IMG/VR virus record: IMGVR_UViG_3300036857_000138
Span: 1-50,004 of that record
Length of the DNA stretch: 50,004 nucleotides
From: a virus
Direction: 5' to 3' (one strand)
Positions 1 through 7,089 of this stretch are shown here, one piece after another. Both the position numbers and the translations under genes were made by a program. A model generated the notes under the pieces. That model saw only the letters and a program-made list of their open reading frames with translations, was not told the origin of the DNA and did not search any database. Within the stretch, counting starts at the first letter, position 1; every line of letters starts with the position of its first letter.

Positions 1-151
1 TCGCACCCCGTCGCAGGCCGCCGGGACGATCGGCTCGCCGAGGCCCGTCGCCCGGATCACGCGGGTCGTCTTGATCACGTCGCCGCCGTCGAGGGTGACG
101 CTCGACGAGTCGCAGGCCGTGACCCGGCGGCCGACGAGGACCTTCGCCGTC
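1..151. repeat. Terminal overlap copy, left
   Basis: Bases 1-151 match 49854-50004 except at 127 (G versus A) and 142 (C versus T). Both differences fall at third codon positions of the flavoprotein gene (CGC/CGT and AAG/AAA) and do not change the protein. This looks like a circular or circularly permuted genome whose ends overlap and that was assembled from a mixed population, rather than a functional repeat. Confidence 0.8.
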
Positions 152-666
152 ATCATCAGCGTCGCCCGGATCGAGAACGCGAGCGCCGAGTTCGGCTGAT
201 ACTCGTCGCCGCTCAAGTCGGCCGGTTGCACGACCGCCCCCGGCAGGACGTTCAAGGACTCGGCCCGCCCCGGTATCCCGAGGCCGCCCGGCCGGTTGCG
301 CGAGTTCAAGTAGAAGGTCGCCGAGCGGCTCGTCGCCAGCGCCCCCCCGACCCGATCGGTGGCCTCGATCACGAGCGGTTTCGGGTATCCCATCTTGGCC
401 CGAACCGCGCAGTAGATCGCCGCGTGCAGGCCGCCGCCTACGACGATTTCCGGGGCCGTCCTCGGGACCGTCGTCTCGGCCCAGCAGCGGTCAAGCTCGC
501 GGTCGAATCGCTCGGTGGCGACCGGGTCGATGGCGATCCCGGCGAGCTTCGCCGCGAGCGGCGTCTCGAACTCGGTCGCCCGCTCGGTCATCGCCTCGAC
601 GCTCGGCCGCTGGCTCAACGATGCGAGGACCGGACGCATCCGGTCGGGGGGTCTATTCTCTGACAT
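1..666 (-). CDS. FAD/NAD(P)-dependent oxidoreductase, N-terminal part (gene crosses the contig join)
   Basis: Read from ATG at 666 leftwards, the frame stays open to base 1 and continues at the right end of the window, giving about 450 residues in all. Residues 75-83 (VVGGGLHAA) followed by an acidic residue near 101 form the first Rossmann fold, expected to bind FAD. The second nucleotide-binding fold and the ATGY motif lie in the other part (49167-50004). The layout is that of flavin monooxygenase or ferredoxin-reductase-like proteins; the substrate cannot be told. It has its own leader with a GGAAGG ribosome site. Metabolic flavoenzymes are unusual phage cargo. The family call is sound, the reaction unknown. 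Confidence 0.8.
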   Translation of the reverse strand, partial: MSENRPPDRMRPVLASLSQRPSVEAMTERATEFETPLAAKLAGIAIDPVATERFDRELDRCWAETTVPRTAPEIVVGGGLHAAIYCAVRAKMGYPKPLVIEATDRVGGALATSRSATFYLNSRNRPGGLGIPGRAESLNVLPGAVVQPADLSGDEYQPNSALAFSIRATLMMTAKVLVGRRVTACDSSSVTLDGGDVIKTTRVIRATGLGEPIVPAACDGVR

Positions 667-701
667 GGCACTCGTTCCTTCCGTGGGTTCGTGGGTGCAG
701 C

Positions 702-734
702 GAGGGGGTTAGGGCGGTCCGGCCCGGCCCCCTC
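702..734 (-). other. Hairpin in the flavoprotein leader
   Basis: GAGGGGG at 702-708 pairs perfectly with CCCCCTC at 728-734, around a 19-base GC-rich loop. It lies in the untranslated leader between operator 761-776 and the ATG at 666. No T-run follows on the minus strand, so it is not a classical terminator. It could be an attenuator, an mRNA-stabilising structure or chance in GC-rich DNA. Confidence 0.4.
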
Positions 735-760
735 TTCGGTTTCCGATCGCAAACTAACAC

Positions 761-776
761 GTTGCCGACCGTTCAT
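761..776 (-). promoter_or_regulatory. Operator-like palindrome variant upstream of the flavoprotein gene
   Basis: GTTGCCGACCGTTCAT is a degenerate copy of the 16-bp palindrome found at eight other sites and is closest to the copy at 45322-45337. It overlaps the last codons of the upstream gene. A weak TGCGAT stands at the usual -10 distance on the minus strand. The conserved GTGATTGATCC start element is missing, so this is one of the weaker members. Confidence 0.45.
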
Positions 777-1147
777 GTTGGGCGTTCGCCTCGACTCTCG
801 AACCGCCATTGCGAGACGAGGTTCTCGTCCTTGACCTCGTGGGCGTGCAAGACGAACTCGTGGACGTTGACCCACCACGACTTCGGCGGGATCGGCAGGC
901 AGAACGGGACGCCCGGACGTAGCTCGTGAATGACCTCGGCGAAGACTGCCCACGGCGGCAGGTGCGTCTCGTTCGAGACTGAGACGTGCCAGCGCTCGTC
1001 GGGCACGTCGCGCTCGGCGGCGATGTTCTCGCGGTTGACGATCGCCCGGTACGTCTCACCGTCGATTTTCAACTCCCAGCAGCGGGCCTCGGGCATCGCC
1101 GCCCGGATGATCTCCGGCAGGGCCGCCGGACGCTTTCGCTGGATCAC
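773..1147 (-). CDS. Conserved phage protein, DUF7694-like
   Basis: 124 residues from ATG, overlapping the upstream gene by the 4 bases ATGA. The middle part (W-H-V-S-V-S, then P-P-W-A-V-F, then W-W-V-N-V-H-E-F-V-L-H-A) resembles a small actinophage domain I recall as DUF7694, which has no assigned activity. It is the last gene of a co-translated chain running from 3409 to 773. No signal peptide or membrane segment is visible. The family assignment is from memory of the pattern and is tentative. Confidence 0.7.
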   Translation of the reverse strand: MIQRKRPAALPEIIRAAMPEARCWELKIDGETYRAIVNRENIAAERDVPDERWHVSVSNETHLPPWAVFAEVIHELRPGVPFCLPIPPKSWWVNVHEFVLHAHEVKDENLVSQWRFESRGERPT

Positions 1148-1359
1148 TCGAACTCGCCCCTCACGTTGCCGACGAGCTTCGCCAGGTCACGGCCGAGGCC
1201 GTCCTCGTCGGATGACAGGACGATCGACTCGACCCGCGTCACGACCGCCAGCGCCCCTTCGGCGAAGGCCTCGCGCTCAAGCCTTGCGATGTTCGTCGCG
1301 GCCTGCGAGCGGCGGCGGCGCTGCTCGATCAATCGCCGGGTCTTCGGGTCCTCGTTCAT
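1144..1359 (-). CDS. Small helical protein, paralogue of the 8921-9127 product
   Basis: 71 residues; the ATG at 1359 is chosen because it makes an ATGA overlap with the upstream gene. A basic N-terminus (R-R-R-R) is followed by a helix with E-A-F-A-E-G-A-L-A-V-V. The protein at 8921-9127 has the matching E-A-A-A-F-E-R-G-A-L-A-V-I, so the two look like duplicates of one family. Function unknown. Its place in an accessory cluster suggests a small host- or DNA-interacting factor, but nothing in the sequence proves it. Confidence 0.7.
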   Translation of the reverse strand: MNEDPKTRRLIEQRRRRSQAATNIARLEREAFAEGALAVVTRVESIVLSSDEDGLGRDLAKLVGNVRGEFE

Positions 1360-1649
1360 GCCGACGTGATCTCGACGTTGAACGCCGTCAGCGGCCGGTT
1401 CGGCTTGCCGTCCCACGGCCGCCGAGGCTGGGTCTTCGAGACGAGCCGCCAGGTCCGATGCCAGGACTCGAACGAGTAGCGGGTCGCCTCGGCCTCGAAC
1501 GGCGTCGTGATCAGGTGGATACGGTGCGGCCCGAGCCGCTCGACGAGCAGGTCGCCGTCCGGCCGGTACTCGACGACGTACTCGCCGTCGAACGGGGTCG
1601 GCTGGCCGTTGGCGAAGCCGACGATTTTGGCGATCACCGGCCCGGTCAT
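1356..1649 (-). CDS. Hypothetical protein
   Basis: 97 residues from ATG, in 4-base overlap with genes on both sides. Alternating hydrophobic and polar stretches (EYVVEYRPDGDLLVERL, HRIHLITTPFEAEATRY) suggest an all-beta fold. No cysteine motif, signal peptide or membrane helix is present. I do not recognise the family. The tight coupling to both neighbours supports real translation. Confidence 0.7.
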   Translation of the reverse strand: MTGPVIAKIVGFANGQPTPFDGEYVVEYRPDGDLLVERLGPHRIHLITTPFEAEATRYSFESWHRTWRLVSKTQPRRPWDGKPNRPLTAFNVEITSA

Positions 1650-1867
1650 ATCCGTCGCCGCACGATCTCGACCGAGGCCGCCTCGCCTTTGCGGGTCAGC
1701 GCCGCGCAGTAGCCGCCGTCGCCATCGGGCGTAACGCGGCTGGCGAGGCCCCGGTTCCGCAGGCCGACGAGGGTCGCCTTGTACTCGGCCCGGACGATCC
1801 CGTCAGGATGCGCGTCGGCGAGGGCATCGACCATTCGGACCGATAGATGCTTGCCGCCGACGTTCAT
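1646..1867 (-). CDS. Small winged-helix-like protein
   Basis: 73 residues from ATG with ATGA overlaps at both ends. Residues 10-65 read like a winged helix: a helix (VRMVDALADAHPDGIV), a recognition-like helix (YKATLVGLRNRGLASRV) and a wing (TPDGDGGYCAALTRKG). That pattern is common in small phage DNA-binding proteins. The call rests on pattern only; no catalytic residues are seen. Confidence 0.65.
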   Translation of the reverse strand: MNVGGKHLSVRMVDALADAHPDGIVRAEYKATLVGLRNRGLASRVTPDGDGGYCAALTRKGEAASVEIVRRRI

Positions 1868-2160
1868 ACGCCGCGCTCGGTTCTCGCCTCGCGGACGGCG
1901 CGGTCGGCCCGCTCGCGGCGTTCGGCTTTATGCTCGCGGTCGATCCGCCGCTGCTCGGCGTGGAACGCGGCCCAGTCGAACCCGGCATCGTCGAGAATCG
2001 CCCGGCCTTCGGCGACGAGCGTCGATCTGATCCGGGTCGTGTAGGTCGTCGGCTTGGCCGGTGGCCCGCCAGGCCCCAGCAGCGCGTCCAGCGCCCAGCG
2101 TGCGAGCCGTTCTTCGGTCTTCCGGCCCCAGACCTGCCCCGGCGTCCCCTCGGCGCTCAC
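1864..2160 (-). CDS. Hypothetical basic protein
   Basis: 98 residues, ATG start, coupled to both neighbours by 4-base overlaps. The second half is strongly charged and helical (EQRRIDREHKAERRERADRA), suggesting a coiled coil or nucleic-acid contact. The first half includes G-P-G-G-P-P-A-K-P-T-T-Y. Family not recognised. Confidence 0.7.
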   Translation of the reverse strand: MSAEGTPGQVWGRKTEERLARWALDALLGPGGPPAKPTTYTTRIRSTLVAEGRAILDDAGFDWAAFHAEQRRIDREHKAERRERADRAVREARTERGV

Positions 2161-2792
2161 GGTAGCTCACACGCCTCGACGACGGCCTCTCTCGCCTCGT
2201 CGCGGACCTGCTCGGACCAGTCGGCGACGGCCTGCTCGTAGGCCTCGATGGCGGCGTCTTCGTCGTCCTCGTCCTCGAACTCGTCACGCTCCGGCGGGTC
2301 GGTGTAGGACGGTTCCCACGATTCAATATCGTCGGCCTGCCCTTCGATCGTTTCGCCTTTCTCGACCAGTTCTTCGGACTGATAGGTCGCGTTGCCGAAC
2401 CCCTCTTCGATGTTCTGGCCCGATTCGGTGTAGCCCTCGCCCGCCTCGCGGACGCCCTCGGCGGCCTGCTGGACGATCGCCGTGATCTCGTCGGCGAAGG
2501 TGTCCGCCGTCTCGACCTTGAACTCGGCGGCGTCGAGTTCGGCCAGGACCGTTTCTTCGGTCATCATCATCGCCTGAATATGGGGCGAGGTCGTCTGGTA
2601 CTCCCACGGCTTCGGAGCGCACCCCGGCTTCGTGCAGCGGTTGCGCCGGAATGACATGCGGCCCTGTTTGTTGGCCCACCAGATGTAGGGATCGCCCGGC
2701 TTGATCTTGTCGCCGCACGAGCCGCAGGTGAGGTTGCCGTCCTCGGTCTTCGAGGTCCCCCGGAACGAGGCGACGCGGTTGAGGCGAGCCAT
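2157..2792 (-). CDS. Zinc-ribbon protein with acidic C-terminal half
   Basis: 211 residues. Residues 20-60 hold a likely zinc site: C-G-S-C-G-D, then C-T-K-P-G-C after an aromatic, basic stretch (YIWWANKQGRMSFRR). From residue 80 on it is acidic and helical (D-E-F-E-D-E-D-D-E-D). An N-terminal ribbon with an acidic helical tail suggests binding to a nucleic acid or protein partner. Start ATG at 2792, sharing one base with the upstream stop. Function unknown. Confidence 0.75.
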   Translation of the reverse strand: MARLNRVASFRGTSKTEDGNLTCGSCGDKIKPGDPYIWWANKQGRMSFRRNRCTKPGCAPKPWEYQTTSPHIQAMMMTEETVLAELDAAEFKVETADTFADEITAIVQQAAEGVREAGEGYTESGQNIEEGFGNATYQSEELVEKGETIEGQADDIESWEPSYTDPPERDEFEDEDDEDAAIEAYEQAVADWSEQVRDEAREAVVEACELP

Positions 2793-3409
2793 CAGGCCCG
2801 CCCCCCCGCATCGACCTCGACCGTCCCGATCGGGGCCGGGTCAACCTCGGCCCGGACCTGCTCGGCCGCCTCGTCATCGGCGGCCTGCCGCTCGGTCGCG
2901 TCTGAGATCGCGTCGCTGACGGCCCCTTTGAGGCCGTAGCGGTCGATCGCCCACTCGTCTTCGAGCGCTTTCTGCTCCGAGTAGAGGGCCGACTGCTGCT
3001 CTTTCAGCGAGGTCATCTTGTCGAAGGCCTCGTCCGGCGTCTCCGGCTTGAAGGCGTCGGTCCGCCGCTCGATCTGCTCGGCCTGCTCGCGGCCGCGCCG
3101 GATCACTCGGGCCAGGACCGCGCCGGTCCCGGCGTGTATGCCGGTGGCGACCCCGTAGCTGCCGTCGCGGAGCCTGAACGGGACCTCGACCTTGACCTTG
3201 CGCTTCGCCAGGACGGTACGCGCCCGGCTCTTCGCCTCGTCGAGGGTGCCCTCGGCGGCGTAGCCGAGCCGCTCCGGTTCCCGGCGGCCGCCCTCTTGCG
3301 AGGTCGTGATTTCCCACGCCCCGCGAGCGTTCGCCAGGATTTCGACCTCGACCCCGGCGATCGTGTCGGTGCCGACGATCTGCATCTTGTTCGTTCCAGT
3401 CCTGCTCAT
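2792..3409 (-). CDS. Hypothetical protein
   Basis: 205 residues from ATG 3409. The N-terminal half is beta-rich (GVEVEILANARGAWEITTSQE) and the C-terminal half is helical and charged (TSLKEQQSALYSEQKALEDEW). It is preceded by GAGGAAGGGG and the element GTGATTGATC. That element opens a four-codon reading frame (MIDQ) whose stop overlaps this ATG as ATGA. It sits directly behind the ArdC-like gene and may be co-transcribed with it. Family not recognised. Confidence 0.7.
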   Translation of the reverse strand: MSRTGTNKMQIVGTDTIAGVEVEILANARGAWEITTSQEGGRREPERLGYAAEGTLDEAKSRARTVLAKRKVKVEVPFRLRDGSYGVATGIHAGTGAVLARVIRRGREQAEQIERRTDAFKPETPDEAFDKMTSLKEQQSALYSEQKALEDEWAIDRYGLKGAVSDAISDATERQAADDEAAEQVRAEVDPAPIGTVEVDAGGRA

Positions 3410-3434
3410 TGATCAATCACCCCTTCCTCGTTGC

Positions 3435-4373
3435 TTATGCCGCCAGCGGAGCCGCATCGCCGAAGGCGACCGCTTCGCTGGCCCGTTCTGCCTCGATCTC
3501 CGCTTCGGCTTCGGCCTGATCGGCGAAGGCCCGCCGGACGGCCTCTTCAAGCCGCCCGGCAAGCTCGTCGATTTTGCCGAGGTCGTGACGGAGGGTTTCG
3601 AGGCCCTTGTCATCCTTCGCCCATCCGGCGATGTACGGCAGGCTCGCCGCGCCGGTGTCGAAGCCGAAGGCGTCGAGCGCGACCGTCGTAGCGGCCTCGA
3701 CGATGACCTCGGCCCGCTCGCGGCCGAACTCGGCGTAGCCGACTCCGAGCGCGTGGGCGATCTCGTGGGTCAGGACCCGGACCTGCTCGTCGGCGCTGAC
3801 CTCCGAGCCGACGACGATCAGCTTGCGAGTCGGGTCGCAGTAGCCGCCGCAGGCCCGCTCGGAGAGGTCCTCGAACCGGACCTCGAACCCGATTTCGTCG
3901 GCGAGGCGAAGCAGTCCGGCCTTGCAGCCCTCGTGATCCTCACCGGCGATCGACCCCTGCTCGGGGGCCTCGGGAAGGGCCTCGCCCTCGGTCTGGGAAA
4001 CGTCGAAGACGCGGACGATCTTGAAGAAAATCCGATACTTCTCGTTGCCCTGCTCGTCGAGCTTGACCTTGCCGTCGTCGTCGCGGTCCTTGACCTTGAT
4101 CGGGGCGAAGATCGCAATGCCTTCGGCACCCTTGACGACCTGCCGGTCGAGCTTTTTCTGCCAGGTCTTGTACCCGGCGACCTGCGTCGCGTACTCGGCC
4201 GTCCGCTCGCCGTTGACTTTCGGCGGCTGGAACGCGATCAGGATTTGATTGTTGATCGAGTAGTCGTGGAACGCCTTGCGGGTACGGACCCAGCGGGCGA
4301 AGCCCTCGGTGTCCATGATCTCGCGGGTCGCGTTCTCTAGCTCTTCGATCTGCTGCTTGCGCTTCTCGGTCAT
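3435..4373 (-). CDS. ArdC-like antirestriction protein with zincin domain
   Basis: 312 residues from ATG 4373. The first half fits the ArdC N-terminal ssDNA-binding domain (ATREIMDTEGFARWVRTR, then YSINNQILI and GYKTWQKK). The second half carries H-E-I-A-H at about residues 203-207 and a downstream acidic helix (RERAEVIVEA), the metal site of a zincin-like metallopeptidase. Proteins of this family protect incoming DNA from restriction. An alternative GTG at 4406 lies in frame at the predicted transcript start and would add MIDPDSRKGTE. It has its own operator and promoter. Confidence 0.85.
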   Translation of the reverse strand: MTEKRKQQIEELENATREIMDTEGFARWVRTRKAFHDYSINNQILIAFQPPKVNGERTAEYATQVAGYKTWQKKLDRQVVKGAEGIAIFAPIKVKDRDDDGKVKLDEQGNEKYRIFFKIVRVFDVSQTEGEALPEAPEQGSIAGEDHEGCKAGLLRLADEIGFEVRFEDLSERACGGYCDPTRKLIVVGSEVSADEQVRVLTHEIAHALGVGYAEFGRERAEVIVEAATTVALDAFGFDTGAASLPYIAGWAKDDKGLETLRHDLGKIDELAGRLEEAVRRAFADQAEAEAEIEAERASEAVAFGDAAPLAA

Positions 4374-4403
4374 TTCGGTCCCCTTTCGGGAGTCGGGATC
4401 AAT

Positions 4404-4444
4404 CACTTCGAGAAGAGTAGCAGATTCAGTTGCCGATCGGCAAC
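4404..4444 (-). promoter_or_regulatory. Promoter A: palindromic operator, -10 box and GTG transcript start
   Basis: The perfect palindrome GTTGCCGATCGGCAAC (4429-4444) includes TTGCCG as -35. After 18 bases comes TACTCT (4414-4419), then 7 bases, then GTGATTGATCC with GTG at 4404-4406. The geometry places transcription start on or next to that GTG. It drives the ArdC-like gene. The same module is found at 6166-6206, 41553-41593 and 48799-48839. Confidence 0.75.
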
Positions 4445-4448
4445 CCGA

Positions 4449-4470
4449 GGCCCCGCCGGTTGGCGAGGCC
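4449..4470 (-). terminator. Probable intrinsic terminator or hairpin after the His-rich secreted gene
   Basis: GGCCCCGCC (4449-4457) pairs with GGCGAGGCC (4462-4470) around GGTT, with one G-T pair. It lies just past the stop of the secreted protein gene (4487) and just upstream of operator A. No U-run follows, which is common for actinobacterial terminators. Confidence 0.5.
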
Positions 4471-4486
4471 CCGAGCCGTCGATATT

Positions 4487-4924
4487 TCAGTCGCCCCGGC
4501 CACCGTGATAGTGGCCCGGCGTGACCGACCAGTAGTAGTAGCCGTATTCGTACGGCGACGGCCAGACCGTCACGTAGCCCCAGCCCGAGCAGCAGTCGGT
4601 CGCCCAGAAATACTCGTAGCGATACCGGCTGCCGATCCGCCTCTTGAAATCGAGGCTCTTGTAGTCGGCGTAGTTCCAATGACCGCCCTCGTAGCGGTGC
4701 AACGCCCGAGAGGCGATCCGTTTCATGTAGCCGTTCCCGCCGGACGCGGTCGCGGTCGCCGCCGACGAGCTTGCGCCGCCGACTGCCTTGTTGTCGCCGA
4801 CCCCGACGCCGCCGTTGCCGTGGCGATGCGGGTGCCGGTGATGATGGCCCGCCAGCGCCGCCGCCGGGACCGCCAGGGCCACGGTGACGACGAGCGCGAG
4901 CAGGACTGCTTTGATCGTGTTCAT
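4487..4924 (-). CDS. Secreted His- and Tyr-rich protein
   Basis: 145 residues with a clear Sec signal peptide: MNTIK, then a hydrophobic core (AVLLALVVTVALAV) and a likely cleavage site at A-A-A-L-A-G. The mature start is H-H-H-R-H-P-H-R-H, a potential metal site. The C-terminal half is rich in Tyr and Trp with a Cys-Cys pair (TDCCSGWGYV). It ends its transcript before a hairpin. A phage-made exported protein could act on the cell surface, for example in superinfection exclusion or metal binding, but no family is recognised. Leader GGAAGG gives the start. Confidence 0.75.
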   Translation of the reverse strand: MNTIKAVLLALVVTVALAVPAAALAGHHHRHPHRHGNGGVGVGDNKAVGGASSSAATATASGGNGYMKRIASRALHRYEGGHWNYADYKSLDFKRRIGSRYRYEYFWATDCCSGWGYVTVWPSPYEYGYYYWSVTPGHYHGGRGD

Positions 4925-4972
4925 GCTGCTTCCTTCCGTTGTTGGATCAGTCGTGATCGGTGGGTTGAAGAT

Positions 4973-5161
4973 TCAGCCTCGGCCGGTGCCGAGGACGAAG
5001 ACCGAGGTCGGGATCGGCCGGACCTTGATCCGGCTGACCCGCCGAGCTTCGAGGATGCGGGCGACCGCTTCGGCCACGTCGCCCGCGTCCCCTTCGACGT
5101 ACTCGGTCAGCGAGGCCGCCGCCGGTAGGTCGATCTGGATTTCGTAGTGGCGACCGTTCAC
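4973..5161 (-). CDS. Small hypothetical protein
   Basis: 62 residues starting at GTG 5161, which overlaps the upstream stop as GTGA. Sequence begins NGRHYEIQIDLP after the initiator and continues with a helix (DAGDVAEAVARILEARRV) and a strand (RIKVRPIPTSVFVLG), a compact alpha/beta arrangement. Family unknown. The overlap and codon use support it. Confidence 0.65.
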   Translation of the reverse strand: MNGRHYEIQIDLPAAASLTEYVEGDAGDVAEAVARILEARRVSRIKVRPIPTSVFVLGTGRG

Positions 5162-6138
5162 TCGGCCGCCACCTTCGGGGTCAGGACCGACGATTTTGTC
5201 GGCCGCTTGAAGAACCCGAACGCCTCGTCGTCGTCGGAGCGCTCGACCCGGCACGCGAACGTGACGATCGAGCCGACCGCCTCGTAGGCCTCGACGAGTT
5301 GAACGTCCTCGGCCCGGTAGGCCGCGTCGGCGGTGGAGACGATCGCTTCGCCGCCGTCCGGGTAGCGGAGCTTGACGCCGGGGTCGAGGATCGCGTCGGG
5401 GCAGGTGCCCCAGACCTTGAACCCGCGCTCGTCGCGGACGACCATCTTGTAGCTGCCGCCGAACTGCGAGTCGCGCCACTTGACCGAGAGGACCTCGCCC
5501 TTGATCACGGCGCGGTCGTTGAGGACCTCGGCCGGGATCGGTGAAGCAGCGGCGTCTTCCTCGGCCCGCTTCGCCTCGAACTCGGCCTGCCGGGCGATGA
5601 TCTTCTCGACGGCCGCCGTCTGCTTCTCGGTCAGGTAGCCGTAGCGGATCATCTTCGCCCGCAGGTCGAGCAGGAAGTCGGCGGTCCGGCCGACGTTGAT
5701 CTCGCCTTCGTACACGCCCTCAAGGAACGCGACGACCTTCGGGTTCGCGGCGGTGTATTCCTCGACGATCCGGCGGGTCGCTTCGGCTTCGCGCTCGGCC
5801 CGGACCCGCTTCGCGGCGAGCATCGCCTGCCGCGTCTCGAACGTCGCCTTTTCGGCGCAGTCGATGCCGAGGACGATGACCTCGCCGGTCGCCTCGTGCA
5901 GGTAGAAGTAGCGGTGGCGAAGCGGACGGTGCCCGCACATATCGCAACCGCCGGGGTGAATCTCGTTGACCCGGTCGGTCGGGACCGGGGCCTCGCCCTC
6001 GTCGAGTCGGCGGAACATCGGGCCGTCCGAGAGGGGCGGAACTGCGGAGTCGCCGTCGTCGGTGTAGCCGACCCAGCGGTAGTCGGCCGGGTTGAACTCG
6101 CTCGGCCGGTGAACGTCGGTGCGCGTCTGCTGCTGCAT
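5158..6138 (-). CDS. Zinc-binding accessory protein
   Basis: 326 residues from ATG 6138. Residues 60-100 hold C-D-M-C-G-H-R-P, then Y-F-Y-L-H and I-D-C-A-E-K, a zinc-binding knuckle I have seen in large phage proteins of unknown role. A helical region follows (RVRAEREAEATRRIVEEY), then a beta-rich C-terminal domain (VIKGEVLSVKWRDSQFGG). It heads a transcript made by promoter B. A GTG at 6168 in frame would add MIDPTKKEAA. No enzyme motif seen. Confidence 0.75.
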   Translation of the reverse strand: MQQQTRTDVHRPSEFNPADYRWVGYTDDGDSAVPPLSDGPMFRRLDEGEAPVPTDRVNEIHPGGCDMCGHRPLRHRYFYLHEATGEVIVLGIDCAEKATFETRQAMLAAKRVRAEREAEATRRIVEEYTAANPKVVAFLEGVYEGEINVGRTADFLLDLRAKMIRYGYLTEKQTAAVEKIIARQAEFEAKRAEEDAAASPIPAEVLNDRAVIKGEVLSVKWRDSQFGGSYKMVVRDERGFKVWGTCPDAILDPGVKLRYPDGGEAIVSTADAAYRAEDVQLVEAYEAVGSIVTFACRVERSDDDEAFGFFKRPTKSSVLTPKVAAE

Positions 6139-6165
6139 AGCTGCCTCTTTCTTCGTGGGATCAAT

Positions 6166-6206
6166 CACTACGGGAAATGTAGCAGAAACGGTTGCCGATC
6201 GGCAAC
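6166..6206 (-). promoter_or_regulatory. Promoter B: palindromic operator, -10 box and GTG transcript start
   Basis: The palindrome at 6191-6206 is perfect. TACATT at 6176-6181 is the -10 box, 18 bases from TTGCCG. The GTG of GTGATTGATCC (6166-6168) follows 7 bases later. This is the best-looking -10 box of the full-module set. It serves the zinc-binding protein gene and probably the genes to 4487. Confidence 0.75.
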
Positions 6207-6224
6207 TCGGGGGGCGAGGCGGCT

Positions 6225-6237
6225 CGGGGAAACCCCG
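6225..6237 (-). terminator. Short hairpin at the end of the recombination operon
   Basis: CGGGG AAA CCCCG lies between the end of the RusA-like gene (6344) and operator B. The stem is only 5 bp, so the call is weak. I see nothing else in 6238-6343. Confidence 0.35.
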
Positions 6238-6343
6238 GCGATCAACCCGGCGTCGTGCCCTGTTTTCGCCGCCCGCGATCGCTGCTCAAGCCGACCGCGT
6301 TTCGCCCTCCACCTATACCGGCACCGGATCGGGCCGGACTGGC

Positions 6344-6844
6344 TCAGAGGGCGGTCAGTTCGACGATCGCCCGCTCGGCTTCGCCCGGCAGGCCGAACCG
6401 CTTGACCCCGAGCCAGGAGACGACGCGGGCGTCATTCGTCACGGCGACGCCGGTGATCCCGTCCCAAATTGCGCGGTCGAGCTTGTCGCCATCGGCCCGG
6501 AATATCGGATAGCGCGGTGCCCCCTTACGGGGTGTCCGGCCATCGACCTTGAGTTCGGAGTCGTGGCGGGCGAAGACGTAGATCACGGCGAGGAAGACGG
6601 GGCCGTCGATCGGCTCGGTCAGCCAGTCCGGCAGTTGCTCGCGGGCCTGATCGGCGACGGCTTTGCGCCAGCGCCGGAGCGCGGTCGCGTTCGAGGCCTT
6701 CACTTTCGCCCGGCCGTCGCGGCGGTCGATGAACGGCACCATCGACCCCTGCGGTTCGGGGTGCCCGAGGACCTCGAACCGCCAGGTCGGGCCGCAGGTG
6801 ATCTCGCCGGGGTCCGGCGTCTCTAAGAGGGCGGTCTGCATCAT
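6344..6844 (-). CDS. rusA: RusA-like Holliday junction resolvase
   Basis: 166 residues from ATG 6844 (a second ATG follows directly). The family cleaves four-way junctions during recombination and replication. The C-terminal half shows the RusA pattern: R-A-D-G-D-K-L-D-R-A-I-W-D-G-I-T-G-V, with Asp 118 and 120, and a second acidic site N-D-A-R-V-V near 138. The substrate-side residues P-Q-G-S-M (31-35) and the N-terminal strand (WRFEVLG) also fit. It lies with RecT and a PD-(D/E)XK nuclease, a coherent recombination set. Confidence 0.8.
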   Translation of the reverse strand: MMQTALLETPDPGEITCGPTWRFEVLGHPEPQGSMVPFIDRRDGRAKVKASNATALRRWRKAVADQAREQLPDWLTEPIDGPVFLAVIYVFARHDSELKVDGRTPRKGAPRYPIFRADGDKLDRAIWDGITGVAVTNDARVVSWLGVKRFGLPGEAERAIVELTAL

Positions 6845-6882
6845 CGCCAGGATGACGCGCCGACCGGCGGCAAACCGGACGG

Positions 6883-7089
6883 CTACAGGGGATTCGCATC
6901 TACGGCGACGATTACCCCTTCGCTCGTCTCGTCCAAACCGACCAGCGGCCCGCCGCGCTCGGTCCAGTCGGCGGGCAGGGTCAGGACCCCGGCTTTCGTC
7001 CATTTTCCACCGCCGTTCTCGGTGGCGAAGACCTCGGCGAACGCGAGGTCGTTGTTGCGGCCTTCGAGCCGCAGTTTCAAGAGCCTCAC
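6883..7089 (-). CDS. Small hypothetical protein
   Basis: 68 residues, ATG start overlapping the upstream gene by ATGA. Basic N-terminus (MRLLKLRLEGR), then a beta-type segment (AFAEVFATENGGGKWTKAG) and an acidic end. Family unknown. A 38-base gap separates it from the RusA-like gene, with no promoter visible there. Confidence 0.65.
   Translation of the reverse strand: MRLLKLRLEGRNNDLAFAEVFATENGGGKWTKAGVLTLPADWTERGGPLVGLDETSEGVIVAVDANPL

Noticed and set aside
3306-4340. Long plus-strand open frame opposite the ArdC-like gene
   Set aside because: It mirrors the codon pattern of the minus gene, and its translation is low in motif content and made of repeated D/V/L/G patterns typical of antisense GC-rich frames.
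4925-4972. ACTGATCC leader before the secreted gene as a regulon promoter
   Set aside because: The sequence is similar to the start element, but there is no GTG, palindrome or -10 box at the right distance.
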